DNA from: Anaerostipes rhamnosivorans
GTDB lineage: Bacteria > Bacillota > Clostridia > Lachnospirales > Lachnospiraceae
Reading direction: 5' to 3'
Assembly: GCF_005280655.1 (NCBI RefSeq)
Contig: NZ_CP040058.1
Span: 157,001 to 221,000, forward strand
Length of the DNA: 64,000 nt
Shown: positions 42,965 through 51,547 of the stretch, piece by piece
Layout of the letters: each line of letters starts with the position of its first letter
Position numbering within the stretch: position 1 is the stretch's first letter
Program-made: the position numbers and the translations under genes
Notes under the pieces: generated by a model
Told to the model about the DNA's origin: nothing
Seen by the model: the letters and a program-made list of their open reading frames with translations, nothing else
Database searches by the model: none

Positions 42965-42996
42965 CCACCAGCCAGTTTACTGGTTGGTGGTATTTT
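42965..42996 (+). terminator. guaA terminator
   Basis: CCACCAGCCAG and CTGGTTGGTGG (42965-42975 and 42980-42990; one G-U pair) with a TTTA loop and TATTTTT. Confidence 0.9.
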
Positions 42997-43048
42997 TGTT
43001 GACTTTAGTCTATTGAGCAGGCAACGAAGTGTCTGCGAAATAAAAAAC

Positions 43049-43754
43049 CACCTGCTATGCAGGTGAGTCGAGGGATTGCTTAAGCTTCAAGCAAAACTCC
43101 TACTATGATAAGATTTAAGAAGGTTCGCCAACCAAAAAATAAGATCATAGGAGGGATTCAATTGGACAATAATAGACTATCACATACAACGTGGAATTGT
43201 AAATATCATGTAGTCTTTGCACCAAAGTATTGGAGAAAGATAATCTATGGACAGATCAAGGAGGATATGGCAAACATACTGAGCATGTTATGCAAACGAA
43301 AGGAGATCGAGATCATAGAAGCGGAATGATGCAGGGACCGTGTCCATATGCTGATCAAGATACCACCCAAATACAGTTTGTCACAGATCATGGGATACCT
43401 GAAAGAGAAAAGTTCGCTCATGATACTTGACCGGCATACAAATCTGAAATACAAGTATGGGAATCGACAATTCTGGTGTAGAGGATATTACGTAGATACA
43501 GCAGGGAAAAATGCTAAAAAGATAGAGGAATATATAAAGAAGCAGTTGCAAGAGGACATTGAATACGACCAAATGATCCTGAAGAATACATCGACCTGTT
43601 TACGGGTGAGCCAGTAAAGTAGAAGGAAGAGAGGCCCGTTAACGGGCAACCGGAGAACGAAGTGTGGTTGGCGGACCGGGTTGGAGCATCTTTAGAAGCA
43701 AGACAAGTAACGTTACCTTATAGGGAAAATACTACCGGCTGAGCCGGTAGTATT
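43049..43754 (+). mobile_element. IS200/IS605-like insertion sequence with end hairpins
   Basis: Left-end hairpin CACCTGC-TAT-GCAGGTG (43049-43065) and right-end hairpin AATACTACCGGCT / AGCCGGTAGTATT (43728-43754) bracket a single-stranded-type transposase frame on the plus strand. A further 14-base palindrome GCCCGTTAACGGGC (43634-43647) lies after the frame. This is the IS200 layout without inverted repeats or target duplication. The right hairpin ends 15 bases from the IS3-family remnant, so insertion near or into that older element is likely. The transposase is dead (next entry). Confidence 0.78.
43162..43617 (+). pseudogene. tnpA: IS200-type TnpA transposase, inactivated
   Basis: A 151-codon frame starts at TTG 43162 after ATAGGAGGG and reads TTWNCKYHVVFAPKYWRK, then IEAE followed by TGA at 43327. 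The same frame continues with CRDRVHMLIKIPPKYSLSQ, LMGYLKEKS-like sequence, QFWCRGYYVDTAG. Besides the nonsense codon, the HUH metal motif, usually DHVHM, is DRVHM, so one catalytic His is Arg. Both changes would block Y1-transposition; the copy could still be moved in trans by another TnpA. Confidence 0.87.
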
Positions 43755-43768
43755 GATTATGTAGTCTT

Positions 43769-44503
43769 TCACTCTAGTTTATGAAACGCTATTGGTCTCA
43801 TCACATTCAGGTTTCTCTGTTGCCGTTGGTTTTTATAGTAATGTATGTGCATCGTAATCCCCCGCATCATATTGTCTTTGTTAGTAAAACAGCGACCATA
43901 ATACATTTCTTTTTAAAAAATTATCACTAATTCTCGATCGCTCCGTTGTCTATACAGTGCGTCACCCCCTTGACATGTTCTGACTTAGTCTTCACTTGAT
44001 GGAGCATTGTATCTTCTGGTTCTAGTAGATGCGCAGTCCCTGCTTGACGTTTATGTAAATCCTATGATATAAACTAAGCTCATCTCAGGTGCAATTGGTG
44101 CATCATCTAGATTTTCATAGCAGTGCACCTGTTTCGAATCTCTTTTGTTGGGTGTCTTACCCAACGGTAGTACACGGAACAGCTGATTTTAAGAAATGTA
44201 CACAACCTTTCTATAGGGTATTTCTTTGTCTAGGACAATTTTCTAACAGACTAATAGACACACAGCTTGCGTACCAGAGATAGCAAGTCTCTTTTTCTAG
44301 CTCTTTAACTTTTTTACAGGTCATTTTCCATTTGCAGATCTATCTTTTGCAGATTCAGCTCTTAGGCTTGCATGTGAGCCCGCCCTCCCCTTTGTTCTTC
44401 AAGCACGGAGCGGCCTTTTCTTCATACTTCATGACCCAGTTATGGAACTGCCGATAGCTTCTAAAGTGTTTTTTACCACAATGTGCAAATAATATAAAAG
44501 TTA
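43769..44503 (-). pseudogene. IS3-family (IS150-like) transposase remnant
   Basis: Reading the minus strand through several frames recovers OrfA-like YRQFHNWVMKYEEKAAP (about 44410-44475) and a coiled KVKELEKE stretch. Much lower lies the OrfB C-terminus: CIDNGAIEN near 43930, then EMYYGRCFTNKDN, MHIHYYKNQRQQ and ending PIAFHKLE with stop at 43769. These are the conserved DDE-Glu region and end of IS3-group integrases. Many stops and frameshifts show long decay. Plus-strand reading frames in this stretch are not genes. Confidence 0.72.
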
Positions 44504-44743
44504 ACCTATTTCTAATTGTTTCTAACTGTTCTGATATAAGACATTTCGCAAATGTTTATTAGTTTTGGTTTATTAACTTTTTTGAATCCATAGCAAAAAA
44601 TAGGTTTTACAAGAAAAAAAGTTACATGAACATTATATTAAAAATATACTTTTATATAAAACGCTTTTGATGCACTAGATACTTAAACTTAATTAAAACT
44701 ATTTGCTACTCAATACGGAACTAATATGCTTGCGAAGATAAAA

Positions 44744-44766
44744 TCTAATAATTTTACATTATTAGA
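44744..44766. promoter_or_regulatory. palindrome before the XRE regulator
   Basis: TCTAATAAT (44744-44752) and ATTATTAGA (44758-44766), spacer TTTAC, 45 bases before the regulator start. Likely operator for the adjacent XRE protein. The rest of 44504-44810 is AT-rich with no gene seen. Confidence 0.5.
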
Positions 44767-44810
44767 GATAAAATTAGTATAGAAACATTCTGAATTGAGG
44801 TGTAGACCAT

Positions 44811-45134
44811 TTGCTTAATGAAAAGTTTATTATTAATCGAATTAACGGATTATGTGAGACTCACAATATGAGTATATATGCATTATCAAAAAAATCTGGA
44901 ATTAGTCAATCATCGTTATCGAATTTAATGAATAGGGGAAGTATGCCTACATTTAATACACTAAATAAAATTTGTAGTGCTTTTGATATTACGTTATCAC
45001 AGTTTTTCGCCGAGGAAGGGATTAGACTAAATTTAACGAATGAACAAAAAATGGTGTTAGATGTATGGGATTCACTATCAGAAGGTGAAAAAGAGAAAGT
45101 TACTTTATTTGTAAAAGGAATGACATCAATCTAG
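44811..45134 (+). CDS. XRE family transcriptional regulator of the phosphorothioation locus
   Basis: 107 residues; one HTH_3 domain (about 5-65): MSIYALSKKSGISQSSLSNLMNRGSMPTFNTLNKICSAFDITLSQFF. The short C-terminal helix has LSEGEKEKVTLFV, as in many stand-alone regulators. The start is TTG at 44811 after GAGGTGTAGACC. It is the first gene of the AT-rich island block and ends in a terminator at 45136-45168. With no dndB present, it is the best candidate for control of the downstream dnd genes. Confidence 0.82.
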   Translation: MLNEKFIINRINGLCETHNMSIYALSKKSGISQSSLSNLMNRGSMPTFNTLNKICSAFDITLSQFFAEEGIRLNLTNEQKMVLDVWDSLSEGEKEKVTLFVKGMTSI

Positions 45135-45135
45135 G

Positions 45136-45170
45136 AAATAATCTAAGTAATAAGATTATTTTCTTTTTTT
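45136..45170 (+). terminator. terminator after the XRE gene
   Basis: AAATAATCT (45136-45144) and AGATTATTT (45153-45161) perfect stem, followed by TCTTTTTTT. Confidence 0.82.
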
Positions 45171-45369
45171 GGTTAGATAAATATGTATACTAATAATGGT
45201 TACAATTTACGCAGGAGAAAAGTTAATGGACAGTTCAATATATTGGGGAGAATTATAGATGTGAAGAAGTCGAGCAGGAAAATTTTTAAGTTGAATTAAC
45301 GGGTGTAGAGGGGAAAAAGTTGTCTACTATACAATGAAATATGAAAGAAGTAGGAAAAATAGAGAATGA

Positions 45370-45571
45370 GCAATAAAAATTCATAATTTTAAGTGCATTG
45401 AATGTGGAATTAATTGTAAAGAAAAGTATGGTGATTGGGGACAGGATATATATAGATTCATCATACTAGACCTTTCAGCTCATTGATAGAATAATTCATC
45501 GAAAAAAAGGAAAAGTTTTACCAATTGATGAGTTAAAGAACTTGGATTTATTGTATAGTAATAAGCAATAA
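45370..45571 (+). pseudogene. fragments of a lost small gene
   Basis: A 38-codon stretch, FKCIECGINCKEKYGDWGQDIYR, with two Cys pairs in zinc-ribbon spacing, ends at TGA 45484, and a second frame gives KGKVLPIDELKNLDLLYSNKQ up to 45571. Neither has a start with a ribosome site. They look like pieces of one or two decayed genes. Nothing else is seen between 45171 and 45635 apart from AT-rich sequence. Confidence 0.3.
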
Positions 45572-45635
45572 ACTAACTATAAAGGAGATAAAAAATTAGG
45601 TAATTGTTATTCATAATTTTACGGAGGATACTATA

Positions 45636-47543
45636 ATGAAAAATAATATGGTGAGCGGTGTAGCATCTATTCAAGAAATTTTTAATTTTGAATTTGAAGA
45701 TAAAAGTTTAAATGGTGTTATTGCTGAATTTGGCAATCGTAGAAATGTATATTTATCCATACCGAAATATCAAAGAGAATATACATGGGAAGATAATAAA
45801 ATAAAAACTTTTGTTGATGATATATATATTAATAGCAAATTTCTTGGAATCATAGTATTAGAAAAGAATAGAAAACATAATTGTCTAGATATAGTTGATG
45901 GACAGCAAAGAATTACGACTCTAATATTGGTTTGTGTTTGTCTTTATAACATTTTACAAAAGGAAGAGGAAACAGTAAAAGCGAATGAAATTATGGCAGT
46001 TCTAGAACATCAAAACAATCTTATTCTTTGGAATGATTCAGTTGGAAAGTTTATACATAAACGAGAAAACGAATTGTATATAAACGTATTAGAAGAGGAT
46101 GATATTTATCGTCAAGGTGCTAAATTTAAAGAAGCATATGACGTTATATATAAAAAAATTAAGTCATATAAAAGTGACATTAGTAAAAGAGAGTGGAAGA
46201 CAAAATTAATCCAAATGGTGATGCACGTTTTTGATTGTCAAATGGTGCTATTTGTAAATGTAATATCTAAAAATGAGGGATCTATAGAAGAAATATACAT
46301 TGATATTAATGAAAAGGCCCAAAGGCTGGACGAAGAAAGTATCTTTAAAGGCTATTGTTTTTCAAAAATTAAAGATTCGTCTATGCAAGAAAATTTAAAA
46401 TGTCAATGGATTGATATTAAACAAGATTTTTATAAAATAAAAGATTTACATTTTAAAGATTTAAGTTCGCTCTTACATAAATATCTTTTGATAAAAGAGC
46501 GAACTACTAGAATCAGCGAACATTTGCATATTAATGGAAAGCATTATCTTGAAGATAAACATCCTTCTGAAATTGTACATTTATTAAAGGAATTTAATCT
46601 TTTTGAAAAAAATCTGTATATTTATAAAACAAATATTGACAGTAAGACATACAGGTTTAGTGATTTAGCAAAAGTTAAACGAACTATTGATGATGATTTG
46701 GACTTCCTTAAAAAAATCTCCAATTACATATTATTTGCAAAACAAAATATATATAAATTAGCCTTCTTACATTATATTGATGTTAACTTAACAATGACTA
46801 CAAAAGTCAGTCAAGTAGATTTACAGAGTTTCTTTAGATTATATTACGTTTATTTCTTTATATGTGTAGATATCTTTCAAATTAGGACAAGATCTTATTT
46901 ACCCATTAAGGTAATAGAGGCGATTGACGAAAATGAATCAATTCTTGAAAGCTTATATGAAGAGATAAGAATGATATTAGAACAGAAAAGTGATTCTGTA
47001 CGATTTGTTATTAATAAAGGCAACTTTAAATTATTATATTCCATTCTAGATACTGTAGAATCAAAAAGATCAAATAATAAACTTATAGAAATAAAGTTAA
47101 AGTCGTATTCTACAAAAACAATAGAACACTTAATAATTAATGACTCGCTAAAACTTAACTGGAAAAGGAAGCAAGGCGATGAGTATAAATTTAGTGAAGA
47201 ACTTTATCTAGAATATAAAGAATTTAAGGACTTAGAAAATAATTTAATTCTTGTATCTAATAAGGATAATGAAGCTATGGGTACATTTGATATTATTACA
47301 AAAATAGGTTATATAGAAAAAAATAATTTAGATAAATCTAAACACATTAGTATTTATCTAAATTATATTAAAAGCCTAAATTCTTATAAGCTTTTAGTTG
47401 AGGCAAAGAATGAAGATTTAAGTAAGATTGAGGTATTAAAGAGATATAAAGACTTTTTATCTGATTATTTTTCAACAGAAAAAATCAACACTCTTAGTAG
47501 CAATTTATATTCTGTTTTTAGACGAAAAATTTGGGAGTTATAA
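45636..47543 (+). CDS. DUF262 protein with DGQQR motif and DUF1524-like C-terminus (SspE/GmrSD-like effector)
   Basis: 635 residues. N-terminal DUF262 domain: SIPKYQREYTWE (about 41-52) and DIVDGQQRITTL (about 86-97), the ParB/sulfiredoxin-like NTPase signature shared by GmrS and SspE. A long helical middle follows. The C-terminal part (about 485-560) has TIEHLIINDS and LENNLILVSNKDNEAMG, which fits the spacing of DUF1524 (EH...NLxLL), the HNH nuclease of GmrD/SspE, although the usual Pro after His is missing. It stands directly upstream of dndC-dndE in the same direction, where DndB or DndFGH would be expected. A phosphorothioate-stimulated restriction effector is inferred. ATG follows ACGGAGGATACT. 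Confidence 0.75.
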   Translation: MKNNMVSGVASIQEIFNFEFEDKSLNGVIAEFGNRRNVYLSIPKYQREYTWEDNKIKTFVDDIYINSKFLGIIVLEKNRKHNCLDIVDGQQRITTLILVCVCLYNILQKEEETVKANEIMAVLEHQNNLILWNDSVGKFIHKRENELYINVLEEDDIYRQGAKFKEAYDVIYKKIKSYKSDISKREWKTKLIQMVMHVFDCQMVLFVNVISKNEGSIEEIYIDINEKAQRLDEESIFKGYCFSKIKDSSMQENLKCQWIDIKQDFYKIKDLHFKDLSSLLHKYLLIKERTTRISEHLHINGKHYLEDKHPSEIVHLLKEFNLFEKNLYIYKTNIDSKTYRFSDLAKVKRTIDDDLDFLKKISNYILFAKQNIYKLAFLHYIDVNLTMTTKVSQVDLQSFFRLYYVYFFICVDIFQIRTRSYLPIKVIEAIDENESILESLYEEIRMILEQKSDSVRFVINKGNFKLLYSILDTVESKRSNNKLIEIKLKSYSTKTIEHLIINDSLKLNWKRKQGDEYKFSEELYLEYKEFKDLENNLILVSNKDNEAMGTFDIITKIGYIEKNNLDKSKHISIYLNYIKSLNSYKLLVEAKNEDLSKIEVLKRYKDFLSDYFSTEKINTLSSNLYSVFRRKIWEL

Positions 47544-47614
47544 GTATACAATATGAGCTTTAAATGCTTATATTATGTTAATGAATCTCTTAGATTGAGG
47601 ATATAAGATTATTC

Positions 47615-47643
47615 TTGTATTAGAATTATAATTAAGATATAAT
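47615..47643 (+). promoter_or_regulatory. sigma-A-like promoter of the dndCDEA genes
   Basis: TTGTAT (47615-47620) and TATAAT (47638-47643) with a 17-base spacer, 60 bases before the dndC start. It means the modification genes need not be read from the effector gene promoter. Confidence 0.6.
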
Positions 47644-47650
47644 AAAATAT

Positions 47651-47685
47651 AATGCCTGCATAAATATTTTGTTGCGGGCATTTTC
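47651..47685 (+). terminator. hairpin with U-tract in the dndC leader
   Basis: AATGCCTGCA (47651-47660) and TGCGGGCATT (47673-47682), one T-G wobble, then TTTC. It can end the effector transcript; because it begins about 8 bases after the -10 element it may also be an attenuator or 5' stabiliser of the dnd message. Confidence 0.65.
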
Positions 47686-47702
47686 AAATGGAAGGATTAC
47701 GT

Positions 47703-49196
47703 ATGATTACAAAGAAGGAAATACAAGATACTTATAAAATAGTTCAAAGACTATATTTAGAAGACGAGATCCCATGGGTTATTGGTTACTCTGGGGGGAA
47801 AGATAGTACTGCCACGCTACAGTTAGTGTGGCTTGCTTTATCTCAATTGTCTGTAAAAGAGAGAAATCATAAAATAATACATGTTATTAGCACAGATACT
47901 TTAGTAGAATCACCAGTAATTGCAAAATGGGTTGAGAATTCGTTAACTTTTATCGAAACAGAGGCCCAGAAGCAAAATATGCCCTTTAAGAAACATAGAC
48001 TTACACCAGAAATAAACGACACTTTTTGGGTTAACTTATTGGGAAGAGGTTATCCGTATCCTCGTGTTACCATGAGGTGGTGTACTGATAGATTAAAGAT
48101 TAAGCCCTCTAATAAGTTTGTTCAGGATGTTGTATCAAAATATGGAGAAGCTATTTTATTATTGGGGACCCGTAAAGCTGAAAGCAAAAATAGAGCTCAA
48201 AATATGGAATATTATGAAAAGATGAGAGTTAGAAATTATCTAAGTCCTAATGGAAGTATACAAAATGAACTTGTCTTTTCACCTCTCGAAAATTGGAGTG
48301 ACGATGATGTTTGGTATTATTTATTGCAATATAAAAATCCCTGGGGGTATTCGAACAAGGATCTAATGGGATTGTATAGAGGGGCTTCTGCAGATGCTGA
48401 GTGTCCTATTGTTATGTCATCAGATACACCAAGTTGTGGAAAGAGCCGATTTGGTTGCTGGATGTGTACTATGGTTGAAAAAGATAAGTCAATGGAAGCC
48501 ATGATTATGAATGATTCACAAAAAGAGTGGATGATGTCATTACTGGAATTCCGAAATGAAATTGGTGATATAAAAAAGGATAGACAACGTCGAGATTTTA
48601 GAAAAATGAAAGGAAATGTATTTCTTTATAACGGAAGATTAGTACACGGACCATATAAAAAGGAAATAAGAGAGTCCTGGCTTAAAAAATTATTAGAAGT
48701 ACAAGAGCATATAAATAAAAATGGACCTGAAGAGTTTAGGAATCTTAGTTTGATAACAGATGAGGAATTAAATAAAATAAGACAGATTTGGCTGGAAGAA
48801 AAACATGAATTTGAGGATAGATTGCCTAAAATATATCAAGAAGTTACAGGTAGAAAATTAAATCTAAAACACCACTTTAGGAGTGCATATAATGATAAGG
48901 AATGGGAGGTTTTAAAAAATGTTTGTTTAGAGGAAGAACCAGAAGAAGAATTGGCCTTTGAATTATCATATCGATTGCTGGATATAGAAAATAGGTTTTC
49001 TACTTTACAGAAAAGAAAGGGGATTTATAATAGTTTAGAATCAGAAATTAAAAAATGTTTTTATAAAAATGAAGAAGATGCAGAAAATTATGCATTTAAA
49101 AAATTAAAAAGAAAAAAGGAAATGGGAGTATCCTTTGACCTGAAGGCGATAAGGGAAGAAGAACGGGCTGAATGGGAAGAAGATGGAGGAGCTTAA
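47703..49196 (+). CDS. dndC: DNA phosphorothioation protein DndC (sulfurtransferase)
   Basis: 497 residues, PAPS-reductase-like ATP-binding enzyme that activates DNA for sulfur insertion. PP-loop YSGGKDSTATLQ (about 29-40), conserved MRWCTDRLK and LLGTRKAES, and a cluster AECPIV ... SCGKSRFGCWMCTM, the cysteines that bind the 4Fe-4S cluster. The C-terminal third is helical and charged. Start at 47703 follows GGAAGGATTACGT; ATG at 47688 precedes that site. dndD starts one base after this stop, so dndC, D, E and A are one tightly coupled operon. Confidence 0.94.
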   Translation: MITKKEIQDTYKIVQRLYLEDEIPWVIGYSGGKDSTATLQLVWLALSQLSVKERNHKIIHVISTDTLVESPVIAKWVENSLTFIETEAQKQNMPFKKHRLTPEINDTFWVNLLGRGYPYPRVTMRWCTDRLKIKPSNKFVQDVVSKYGEAILLLGTRKAESKNRAQNMEYYEKMRVRNYLSPNGSIQNELVFSPLENWSDDDVWYYLLQYKNPWGYSNKDLMGLYRGASADAECPIVMSSDTPSCGKSRFGCWMCTMVEKDKSMEAMIMNDSQKEWMMSLLEFRNEIGDIKKDRQRRDFRKMKGNVFLYNGRLVHGPYKKEIRESWLKKLLEVQEHINKNGPEEFRNLSLITDEELNKIRQIWLEEKHEFEDRLPKIYQEVTGRKLNLKHHFRSAYNDKEWEVLKNVCLEEEPEEELAFELSYRLLDIENRFSTLQKRKGIYNSLESEIKKCFYKNEEDAENYAFKKLKRKKEMGVSFDLKAIREEERAEWEEDGGA

Positions 49197-49197
49197 A

Positions 49198-51132
49198 ATG
49201 AAGTTAAAAAAATTGGTACTCCAGAATATAGGTGTTTTTGTAGACAGGAATGAAGTTAATTTAGACTGCGATAAACCGATAATTTTAATAGGGGGAATGA
49301 ATGGACGTGGAAAAACTACGATTTTAGAGGCGGTCTTATTCGCACTTTACGGTCAATATGTGGGGAACCTGTTAGGTAACTCTTTAAAACTTACTGATTA
49401 CCTTTATAAAATTAGTAATACCAGAGGTCAGAACAAAGATTGCTATGTCAAGATAGAATTTGAAATTCAGACAGAAGACACACTGCAAAATTATACTGTA
49501 AAGAGGAGCTGGAATGCAGGGCTAAAAAATATAAGGTTGCAGACAGAAGTATGCAAAAATGGATTAAGAGATAATACTCTTTCACAAAATTGGGACATGT
49601 TCATTGAAGAAATCCTTCCACACGCTATAGCACCATTTTTCTTCTTTGATGGGGAAAAGATTGCAGAACTTGCATCTTCTGAAAATGATGAGCAGATAGG
49701 TAATTCCATTAAGGGTTTGTTAGGAATAGACGTAATAGACAGGCTTATTCAGGATTTAGAGGTTGTAGAAAATAGAAAAGAAAAAGAAATAAAGAATAAT
49801 CTTTATTCTACAGAATTAGCAATGGTTAATCAACAAAGTGAAGATATTAACCGATTAATTATCAAATTAAATCAAGAAATTAAAAGTAATCAGAAAAAAA
49901 GTGAGATTTTACGATTGAGATTAAAAGAATTAGAGGAGAACTATTCTATAATAGGAGGGAGTTATGCCGAGAAAAGAAATTATACAGAGAAGGAATATCA
50001 GACTTTTCAGGAAAAAAAGAAGAAAATTGATAATGATTTAGTTGAGTTAGCCATGGGGGATCTGCCATTAATTTTGTGCAAAGATCTGTTATATTCAATT
50101 TTTGAAAGAGTACAAGAAGAACGTGAACAGAAAGAATTACACTTACTTGCCCAGCGTTTGCCTTTAATATATGAGGAATTCTGTAGTAAAAATAATAGTA
50201 TTGAGAATATAGCAAGTTTTTTGAATTTTGTTAAAACGAAGGCAACAAACGAGACTTACATTTATAAGTTTGAAGATGATGCATATTTCAGATTAAAGAA
50301 GTTAAATAAATCATTTAAATCTTCATGTTCTAAGGCCTTAACGCTTATAGAAGAGAAAAGAAAGATTGAAAAGAAATTAGAGGATTTAGAAAATTATCTT
50401 TTAATAAAAGTAGATGATAAACAAGTGAATTCTTTATTTCAAATTATAAAAGATAAAACTGCAGAAAAAGCTATTATCGACGAACGTATAGTGCAAGAAA
50501 ATGGGGAACTAGAAAAAAGTTTACAACAACTTAAAACAATTAATAATAATAAAGACCGTTTATTAAATAAAGTTGTTGAAGGATATGAAAACTCTGATGA
50601 GGCAAAGAGAATAATTAATTATATTCAAAAACAGATTGGGTTATTGAAGAAATATAAATTAGAAGTTCAAAAGCTAAAAGTTAAAGAATTATCGCAGCAA
50701 ATGACAAATTGTTTCAAAAATTTAATTGCAAAAGAAGGATTAATAAATGATATTATTATTAATTCGGAAACTTTGAGCTTTACATATTACAATAGCGAAG
50801 GGCAAAAAGTCAACAAAATGGCTTTATCTGCAGGGGAAAAGCAACTATTAGTAATTGCAATGTTATGGGCATTAGCAATTTGTTCAAAAGTCGAATTTCC
50901 TTTGGTTATTGATACTCCCCTAGCACGTCTAGATTCAGAACATAGAAATAGTTTAATTAGGAATTATTTTCCGTACGCAAGTAAGCAGGTTATTATTCTT
51001 TCCACAGATCAAGAAATAACAGATGATGATTATTCTCAAATAAAACCATTTGTGGGAAGAGAATTTACGTTAGAATATCAGGAAGACGAAAAGAAATCCA
51101 TAATAACAGATGGATACTTTGGGAGAACATAA
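49198..51132 (+). CDS. dndD: DNA phosphorothioation protein DndD (SMC-like ATPase)
   Basis: 644 residues, Rad50/SMC-like. Walker A GGMNGRGKTTILEA (about 32-45), long coiled coils (about 190-500), ABC signature ALSAGEKQLLVIAMLWALA (about 540-558) and Walker B PLVIDTPLARLDSEHR (about 567-582). A FFFFDGEKIAELAS block, typical of DndD, is near 140-155. It probably provides ATP-driven DNA remodelling or nicking for modification. No CxxC zinc-hook is evident. ATG follows GGAGGAGCTTAAA and lies one base after the dndC stop. Confidence 0.94.
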   Translation: MKLKKLVLQNIGVFVDRNEVNLDCDKPIILIGGMNGRGKTTILEAVLFALYGQYVGNLLGNSLKLTDYLYKISNTRGQNKDCYVKIEFEIQTEDTLQNYTVKRSWNAGLKNIRLQTEVCKNGLRDNTLSQNWDMFIEEILPHAIAPFFFFDGEKIAELASSENDEQIGNSIKGLLGIDVIDRLIQDLEVVENRKEKEIKNNLYSTELAMVNQQSEDINRLIIKLNQEIKSNQKKSEILRLRLKELEENYSIIGGSYAEKRNYTEKEYQTFQEKKKKIDNDLVELAMGDLPLILCKDLLYSIFERVQEEREQKELHLLAQRLPLIYEEFCSKNNSIENIASFLNFVKTKATNETYIYKFEDDAYFRLKKLNKSFKSSCSKALTLIEEKRKIEKKLEDLENYLLIKVDDKQVNSLFQIIKDKTAEKAIIDERIVQENGELEKSLQQLKTINNNKDRLLNKVVEGYENSDEAKRIINYIQKQIGLLKKYKLEVQKLKVKELSQQMTNCFKNLIAKEGLINDIIINSETLSFTYYNSEGQKVNKMALSAGEKQLLVIAMLWALAICSKVEFPLVIDTPLARLDSEHRNSLIRNYFPYASKQVIILSTDQEITDDDYSQIKPFVGREFTLEYQEDEKKSIITDGYFGRT

Positions 51133-51133
51133 C

Positions 51134-51547
51134 ATGATTGTAAAACAAATTAAATTATCAAACCAAGATAAAGATAAATTATCAAGATTAAAAGGAAAAA
51201 CAGGGATAAAAAATTGGAATATCTTATGTAGATGGGCATTATGTATTTCTTTAAAGGAGCCCTCAATTCCAAATGATACAGAGATTTTACAAGAAAGTAA
51301 CGTTGAAATGTCTTGGTCAACTTTTGCAGGAGATAATAATGAGATCTTTGAGGCTTTAATAAAAGCTAGATGTATCCAAGATCAATTGCCGACTGATACG
51401 GAAACATTAGCGAAATATTTTAGATTGCATTTAAGTAGAGGAATATCGTATTTGTCAGGTACAAATATGATAAAAAATATAGATGATTTAATTTTATTGG
51501 CGTTAGAAGAAAGAAAGGATAAAAATGAAGATGAGTATTTATCTTGA
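51134..51547 (+). CDS. dndE: DNA phosphorothioation protein DndE
   Basis: 137 residues. The DndE pattern is seen in VKQIKLSNQDKDKLSRLKGKTGIKNWNILCRWALCISL and the closing FRLHLSRGISYL. DndE binds nicked DNA as a tetramer in known systems. It begins two bases after the dndD stop and its last 23 bases overlap the start of the cysteine desulfurase gene. Confidence 0.92.
   Translation: MIVKQIKLSNQDKDKLSRLKGKTGIKNWNILCRWALCISLKEPSIPNDTEILQESNVEMSWSTFAGDNNEIFEALIKARCIQDQLPTDTETLAKYFRLHLSRGISYLSGTNMIKNIDDLILLALEERKDKNEDEYLS

Noticed and set aside
44089..44283. 64-codon open frame on the plus strand
   Set aside because: It lies antisense across the decayed IS3-family transposase, has no ribosome site and no protein-like pattern.
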